DNA of 9,681 nt from Planctomycetota bacterium (GTDB lineage Bacteria > Planctomycetota > SBBH01 > JACQRN01), in contig JACQRN010000305.1 in the NCBI GenBank assembly GCA_016206515.1, forward strand, positions 1-9,681, in the 5' to 3' direction. Shown piece by piece: positions 6,253 through 9,681 of this stretch (its first letter is position 1; each line of letters begins with the position of its first letter). The notes under the pieces are model-generated. The model searched no databases. It was not told where the DNA came from and saw nothing but the letters and a program-made list of their open reading frames with translations. The translations under genes were made by a program, and so were the position numbers.

Positions 6253-7524
6253 ATGCGTCCGATCCGGGTGCTTCATCTGATCGACTCCCTCGGAGGAGGC
6301 GGGTCCGAGGAATGGGTGCGGGAGACCTGCCGGATCCTCGGCGCGGGGGGGGGCTTCCGTTTCGAGGTCGCGCACCTGCGCCGTCCCCGCACCCCGTTCT
6401 CCTACGAGTCGTCCCTGCGCGCGCTCGGCGTTCCGGTCCATTACCTGGGCGGGGTGCTCCTTCCCGCGCGGCTGGCGGCGTTTCTCGCCACGCGGCGGTT
6501 CGACGTCCTTCATGTCCATCTGTTCGCCTCCGCCCTGCTCGGGATCCCCCTGGCGCGCCTGGCGGGACACCGCCGGATCGTCTGCACGGTCCCGTGCCGC
6601 TGGGAGCAGACGCGCCGTGACTTCCCCTGGGTCTTCCCCGCCTACCGCCTGCTCGCGCCGTGGGTCGACCGGTTCCTGACCGCGCTCCCGGTCGAGGAGA
6701 TCGTCCGCAAGTCCGGCGTCCCGCGCGGCAGGGTCGTCCCCTTCCGCGGATCGATCGACATCGCCCAGACCGAGGCGTCCTGCGAACAGGCGCGCCGTTC
6801 CCCGCCTCCCCTGTCGGAGTTGGCAGGTGGGGGGCCGGTCGTCCTCGGGACGGCGAGGTTCCATCCGGACAAGCGGCACGACCTGGCGGTCGAGGCGGCC
6901 GCGCGGCTCCGGACGGGCTTCCCGAACCTGCGATGGGTGCTTCTGGGGGACGGACCGGAACGGGAAGCGCTTCAGGCACGCGCTCGCCGCCTCGGTCTGG
7001 AGGGGACGGTCCTGTTCCCCGGCTTCCGGACGGATGTCGCCTCCTTTTGCGCTCACGCCGACCTGTATGTCCGGACCTCCTCCAACGAGGGGGTCAACCG
7101 CTCGCAGCTCACGGCGATGGCGTGCGCCCTCCCGATGGTCGGGGTGCGCAGCGGCGCGCCGGAGGGGGTCGAGGAGGGGATCAACGGAAGGCTCGTCGCG
7201 CCGGATCCGGACGCGATCGCCAGGGCGGTCGCGTCCATCCTGTCGGATCCGCCGTGCGCTCGCGCGATGGGGGCCGAATCGCTCCGGAGGGCGCGGGGCG
7301 AGGATGTCCATCACGCCACGGACGAATTCGCCAGCCTGTACCGTTCCCTTGCGTCAGAGATGCTGGCGACCCAGCGCCGCGCTGGGTCCGCGGTAGCCGC
7401 CGAGAACCTCCTCGCGCATCCGCCGGGGGAGCAGGAACAGCATCCCGTCGACGGAGGGGATCTCCTGATCGCAGGGGACGCATCGCGTCCCGGACAGCGC
7501 CGAGCGGCAGTCCGGGCAGGCTAG
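6253..7524 (+). CDS. GT4-like glycosyltransferase with altered EX7E motif
   Basis: From the ATG at 6253 the product is 423 residues with the two Rossmann halves of GT-B enzymes. The N-terminal half begins RPIRVLHLIDSLGGGGSEEW (residues 2-21), typical of GT4 family members. The C-terminal half has GTARFHPDKRHD (199-210) with donor-phosphate Arg/Lys, then LGDGPERE (241-248) and SSNEG...LTAMACALP (276-294). The EX7E motif normally places Glu at both ends; here Glu279 is kept but position 287 is Thr. The enzyme should transfer a sugar from a nucleotide donor to a glycan or lipid acceptor at the membrane face. The start is uncertain: GTG at 6247 or 6136 would add 2 or 39 residues, and no strong Shine-Dalgarno is seen. 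Residues after about 370 are antisense to the convergent methyltransferase gene and do not look like family sequence, so the true end may lie earlier. Confidence 0.88.
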   Translation: MRPIRVLHLIDSLGGGGSEEWVRETCRILGAGGGFRFEVAHLRRPRTPFSYESSLRALGVPVHYLGGVLLPARLAAFLATRRFDVLHVHLFASALLGIPLARLAGHRRIVCTVPCRWEQTRRDFPWVFPAYRLLAPWVDRFLTALPVEEIVRKSGVPRGRVVPFRGSIDIAQTEASCEQARRSPPPLSELAGGGPVVLGTARFHPDKRHDLAVEAAARLRTGFPNLRWVLLGDGPEREALQARARRLGLEGTVLFPGFRTDVASFCAHADLYVRTSSNEGVNRSQLTAMACALPMVGVRSGAPEGVEEGINGRLVAPDPDAIARAVASILSDPPCARAMGAESLRRARGEDVHHATDEFASLYRSLASEMLATQRRAGSAVAAENLLAHPPGEQEQHPVDGGDLLIAGDASRPGQRRAAVRAG

Positions 7525-8601
7525 AAGCGGCCCGTCCGTGAGGCGGTCGACGTGCCTCGACCGCAGGCGCCAGCTGACGAAGGCGTCCCGGTCGCGCGGC
7601 AGCGTCCCGTCGTACGCGATCAGCGTCTCGACGAGGCGCCGCGCCAGCCGATGGGCGAGAAGGCGCAAGGGGCCGTTCAGGATCGCCTTGGGGAGCGCGG
7701 GGGTGGGCGGCCCCTTGCAGACGAGCAGCGCGGAACAGACGGCCGCCAGGAAGAAGGTGCGCTCGTGGAAGTAGTGCACCTCGGCTTCCACCTCGAAATC
7801 GGTCCGGACGAGCCCCTGCAGATCGGGGAGCGTGCGCAGGGACTGCAGGGTGCGCGCCTCGATCCGAGCCGCGGTGCTCCGTGCCGCGCGGCCCATCCCC
7901 AGGCGAGACAGGAGGCCCGGTAGCATCCAGGAGGCGGCCCAGGCGGTCGTGTTCTCGTTGGTGACGCACCGCTCGCCGATGCGCGACCACGCGGAAAGCG
8001 TCCGCTCCTTGTCGCTGACGTGGTGGAGGAGGTTGTTGCAGACGACGTACGCCGCCGTGGACGGCGCGACGGGCGGGTCCAGGGCGTCCGCGACGATCCG
8101 GTCCCGGATGTGCGGCAGATCCATGGTGTGGACGAGGCTGTAGGGGTTCAGTTCGAACGCGGTGACCTGCGCCCCGGGCGGGAAGATGCGCTCCGAGAAG
8201 GACCCCTCCCCGACCGCGAGCTCGACGACGGGGCCGGTCGGCGGCGCGCCGGGATCCGACGCCGGCAGGTGCCGGCGGAGGAAGGCGAGCTCCAGGGACT
8301 TGGCGATCGCCGGATACGGGTGCATCGGGTACTGGTCGAGGAAGGAGGCGGCGAGGCCGATCGCGTCGCGGTGCAGGTCCGGAAGCTCCTGCGTGCGCCG
8401 TGCGCGGCGCGCGAGCACGAGGACCAGCAGCGCCCCGTACAGGAGGAGAAGGGGGAGCATCGCGAGCCGCACGACGTCGGCGCCGACGCGCAGGAGGGCG
8501 GAAGATCCTCTTCGGAGCCACCGGGCGCCCCCTGGACGTTCCCGCAGCCCGATGCGCCGGATGAACGCCAGGTATCCGCGGTTGATCTCCCCGCTGGGCA
8601 A
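7354..8601 (-). CDS. Membrane-anchored class I SAM methyltransferase with C-terminal zinc ribbon
   Basis: The open frame encodes 415 residues from a TTG at 8601. One hydrophobic segment (about residues 44-64, LPLLLLYGALLVLVLA) precedes a Rossmann methyltransferase fold. VVELAVGEGSFSERIF at 125-140 is the SAM-binding loop, followed by FELNP (149-153) as the acidic second strand and YVVCNNLLHHV at 185-195. The end carries CPDC (362-365) and CVPC (374-377), then IPSVDGMLFLLP, which resembles Trm112-type zinc ribbons often fused to methyltransferases. It probably methylates a membrane-linked or lipid-linked substrate in the cytoplasm; the substrate is unknown. The start is uncertain because there is no Shine-Dalgarno before the TTG; an ATG at 8460 would begin directly at the membrane segment. 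The gene lies 6 bases after the stop of the basic-protein gene, so the two are likely cotranscribed. Its last 171 bases overlap the glycosyltransferase frame. Confidence 0.82.
   Translation of the reverse strand: MPSGEINRGYLAFIRRIGLRERPGGARWLRRGSSALLRVGADVVRLAMLPLLLLYGALLVLVLARRARRTQELPDLHRDAIGLAASFLDQYPMHPYPAIAKSLELAFLRRHLPASDPGAPPTGPVVELAVGEGSFSERIFPPGAQVTAFELNPYSLVHTMDLPHIRDRIVADALDPPVAPSTAAYVVCNNLLHHVSDKERTLSAWSRIGERCVTNENTTAWAASWMLPGLLSRLGMGRAARSTAARIEARTLQSLRTLPDLQGLVRTDFEVEAEVHYFHERTFFLAAVCSALLVCKGPPTPALPKAILNGPLRLLAHRLARRLVETLIAYDGTLPRDRDAFVSWRLRSRHVDRLTDGPLLACPDCRSALSGTRCVPCDQEIPSVDGMLFLLPRRMREEVLGGYRGPSAALGRQHL
7368..7388. terminator. Perfect hairpin between convergent genes, possible bidirectional terminator
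   Basis: GACCCAGCG, a CCG loop and CGCTGGGTC form a perfect 9-bp stem. It lies just after the last family-like residues of the glycosyltransferase and beyond the zinc ribbon of the convergent methyltransferase, where a two-way terminator would be expected. No U-tract follows on either strand, and both open frames read through it. Its role is therefore uncertain. Confidence 0.4.
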
Positions 8602-8607
8602 GGGGGT

Positions 8608-8931
8608 CTACGCCGCGCCAGCGCCCGCCTGCGCCGCGCGGAACTTCGCCCAGCGCGCCTTCTGGGCGCGGCGGATCGACGCGCGGCCGGCGGCCGACAG
8701 GATCCGCTTGCCCCTCTTCGCGGTCTTCGTCTTGCGCGCGACCTTCCGGCGTACGCGGCGGGCCTTGCGTCCTCCCCGGGCGGCCGTGCCGCCGAAGAGG
8801 GCCTGGAGCCGCCGCCGGGCGGCCTCGAGCCTGCGCTGCAGGGAGGAGGCGCGCCGCTCGAGCGCCTTGACCTTCTTGTGGGCCTTCCGGATTCTCGCGA
8901 TCCTCGTGTCGATGCTCGCCGCTCTCGCCAT
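8608..8931 (-). CDS. Small basic histone-H1-like DNA-binding protein
   Basis: This 107-residue, strongly basic protein falls into three parts. Residues 5-45 form a charged helix with a coiled-coil pattern (IARIRKAHKKVKALERR). Residues 51-74 are an Arg/Lys-rich linker (ARKTKTAKRGKR at the end). Residues 75-101 are a short motif, LSAAGRASIRRAQKARWAKF in its core, that recurs at the ends of many small bacterial nucleoid-like proteins and resembles AT-hook or H1-like tails. It likely binds DNA or RNA non-specifically; the helix may allow dimers. The ATG at 8931 follows GGAGG with four bases between, so the start is secure. The stop is 6 bases before the TTG of the methyltransferase gene. Why a nucleoid-like protein is cotranscribed with a methyltransferase is unclear. 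The alternative is a ribosome- or RNA-associated basic protein. Confidence 0.75.
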   Translation of the reverse strand: MARAASIDTRIARIRKAHKKVKALERRASSLQRRLEAARRRLQALFGGTAARGGRKARRVRRKVARKTKTAKRGKRILSAAGRASIRRAQKARWAKFRAAQAGAGAA

Positions 8932-8960
8932 GGAACCTCCGCTGGGTTAGAAGCGAGGGT

Positions 8961-8988
8961 ATCTTAGAGGCGGGGTCGAGTTAGTCCA
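8961..8988 (-). promoter_or_regulatory. Candidate promoter for the basic protein and methyltransferase genes
   Basis: On the minus strand TGGACT (8988-8983) and TAAGAT (8966-8961) are 16 bases apart, about 30 bases before the ATG at 8931. Each hexamer matches the sigma-70 consensus at four of six positions. It is the best pair I can find in the gap, but weak. Confidence 0.3.
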
Positions 8989-9061
8989 GGAGTAAGTTTG
9001 AGTTACCCGCAGAGCCGGACGGATCGAAGAGGAGTACTTCCGCCTCCTGCGCGGTGTGCAA
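8981..9061 (-). CDS. Possible short peptide gene or remnant of a longer reading frame
   Basis: A TTG at 9061-9059 follows GGAGGAG (9071-9065) with three bases between and opens 26 codons ending at TAA (8983-8981). The frame is also open further upstream to a stop at 9145-9143, giving 53 codons. The peptide ends EVLLFDPSGSAGNSNLLLD, which has a mix of hydrophobic and acidic residues more like real coding sequence than the low-complexity reverse frames elsewhere. I do not recognise it. It might be a leader peptide 50 bases ahead of the basic-protein gene, or the worn-down C-terminus of a mobile-element protein. It overlaps the candidate promoter, which argues that at most one of the two is right. 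Confidence 0.25.
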   Translation of the reverse strand: MHTAQEAEVLLFDPSGSAGNSNLLLD

Positions 9062-9078
9062 AATCTCCTCCGCCTCCT
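9039..9078. repeat. Direct repeat of TCCGCCTCCT, 30 bases apart
   Basis: The 10-mer occurs at 9039-9048 and 9069-9078, within a pyrimidine-rich stretch of the divergent intergenic region. It may be a regulator site, but it also encodes similar Glu/Ala-rich codons in the short frame on the minus strand. It could be simple sequence. Confidence 0.35.
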
Positions 9079-9121
9079 CCCGCCTCAAATCCCATGGCCG
9101 CGAACTGGGTAAACGCGTGCG

Positions 9122-9149
9122 TTGAGGGATTGCGCAACAGGCTTACGAT
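9122..9149 (+). promoter_or_regulatory. Candidate promoter for the plus-strand lipoprotein-like gene
   Basis: TTGAGG (9122-9127) and TACGAT (9144-9149) are 16 bases apart, each four of six to the sigma-70 consensus. Transcription would start near 9156, about 10 bases before the ATG at 9166. A second pair, TTGCGC (9130-9135) and TATCGT (9154-9159), overlaps it with 18-base spacing. Confidence 0.3.
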
Positions 9150-9165
9150 CGGGTATCGTGCGGAC

Positions 9166-9681
9166 ATGCGTTCGTGGGGCATGCGGCACGTCCCGGCGTC
9201 GGTCCTGCTCCTCCTCGCAGGCGGGTGCGCGCGCTACCAGGAGGCGGTCCCGGTCCCGGGCCCGGCCCCCGTAGCGCTGACGCAGCATCGGGCGGCGCCG
9301 TTCGGGGAGGCGGTGGAGACGGAGGGGTTCTTCGTCGGCTTCGGGCAGAGGTTGGCCCTGGCCGAGGAGGAATTGGCCGGGAGTTTCTCGTACGCGGGCC
9401 GGGAGTACCGGTTCCAGGTGGGGGCGGAGGTCCCCGCGAACCCGGCGCTGCGCCTCGATTCCGACGGGGATGGCGATCCCTCCAACGACGCCCCGCTTCC
9501 GGACTCCGCCTACCCGTCCCGTAGCGAGGGGTATCTGCAGGCGCTCATCGAACCGGTCCCGGGACAACCGCTGCGGCTCGTCTGCGTGTTCAAGGGGGGG
9601 CATTTCCGCGCGCTGCTGTGCGCGCGGTCCTCGTGGCGCGGGGAGGCCCATGTGGACGGAAGAACGGTGGGCGTCGTGGCG
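9166..9681 (+). CDS. Putative secreted protein or lipoprotein (3' end outside window)
   Basis: The frame is open from the ATG at 9166 to the right edge (172 codons). It begins with basic residues, then VLLLLAGGC, a lipobox-like stretch with Cys21. The -3 residue is Ala rather than the usual Leu, so lipidation is likely but not certain. After it come a Pro/Ala linker, an Asp-rich segment (DSDGDGDPSNDAP, residues 98-110) that looks like a calcium-binding or spacer loop, and two strands with cysteines at 140 and 152. I recognise no family. The start is uncertain: ATG at 9181 would give a shorter signal, and ATG at 9094 is in frame but would place 24 extra residues before it. The protein would act at the outer membrane or in the periplasm. 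It is divergent from the methyltransferase unit, with no evident functional link. Confidence 0.6.
   Translation, partial: MRSWGMRHVPASVLLLLAGGCARYQEAVPVPGPAPVALTQHRAAPFGEAVETEGFFVGFGQRLALAEEELAGSFSYAGREYRFQVGAEVPANPALRLDSDGDGDPSNDAPLPDSAYPSRSEGYLQALIEPVPGQPLRLVCVFKGGHFRALLCARSSWRGEAHVDGRTVGVVA

Noticed and set aside
9085..9651. Minus-strand open frame of 188 codons opposite the lipoprotein-like gene
   Set aside because: No motif and no convincing start signal; the plus frame has a signal peptide and a better composition.
1..9681. CRISPR arrays, tRNA or rRNA genes, insertion sequences
   Set aside because: No regularly spaced repeats, no cloverleaf or rRNA sequence and no transposase were found; only the short frame at 8981-9142 hints at a possible remnant.

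Overview
The window is a very GC-rich stretch of bacterial chromosome. Codon third positions are almost all G or C, which leaves long spurious open frames antisense to the real genes. Several genes start with GTG or TTG, Shine-Dalgarno sequences of the GGAGG type are common, and same-strand genes are tightly packed. The style fits an uncultured, soil- or sediment-type high-GC lineage, but nothing here (no rRNA, no marker gene) fixes the phylum.

Region 1 (1-6107, minus strand) is a six-gene operon, read from right to left: a radical SAM/SPASM protein (GTG start at 6107); a glutamine-dependent asparagine synthetase-type amidotransferase; a second radical SAM/SPASM protein; a WbqC-family protein; an NAD-dependent SDR of the sugar-nucleotide dehydratase/epimerase type; and a RimJ/RimL-type GNAT acetyltransferase that runs off the left edge. 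The last four junctions (3246-3249, 2224-2227, 1478-1481, 486-489) are all 4-base stop/start overlaps (ATGA or GTGA), so translation is probably coupled. The mix of SDR, WbqC, amidotransferase and acetyltransferase is typical of gene clusters for surface polysaccharides or other decorated glycans. The two SPASM enzymes are the unusual part.

Region 2 (6108-7524) holds a short divergent intergenic stretch with a 6-bp inverted repeat, followed by a plus-strand GT4-like glycosyltransferase whose EX7E motif lacks the second Glu. Its 3' end overlaps the next, convergent gene by 171 bases, and a perfect 9-bp hairpin sits where the two conserved domains end.

Region 3 (7354-8931, minus strand) is a two-gene unit: a small, very basic histone-H1-like protein, then a SAM-dependent methyltransferase with an N-terminal membrane segment and a C-terminal four-cysteine zinc ribbon. 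The methyltransferase may act on a membrane-linked glycan or lipid precursor, but this is inference from topology and neighbours.

Region 4 (8932-9681) is a roughly 230-base divergent intergenic region with candidate promoters in both directions, a 10-bp direct repeat and a short open frame with a good ribosome-binding site. It is followed by the start of a plus-strand secreted protein or lipoprotein that runs off the right edge.

Working model (inference): region 1 makes and modifies an amidated and acetylated, possibly amino-acid-linked, sugar. The glycosyltransferase adds a sugar to the growing glycan, and the methyltransferase may be a further tailoring step. No polymerase, flippase, nucleotidyltransferase or aminotransferase is inside the window, so the pathway must extend beyond it.
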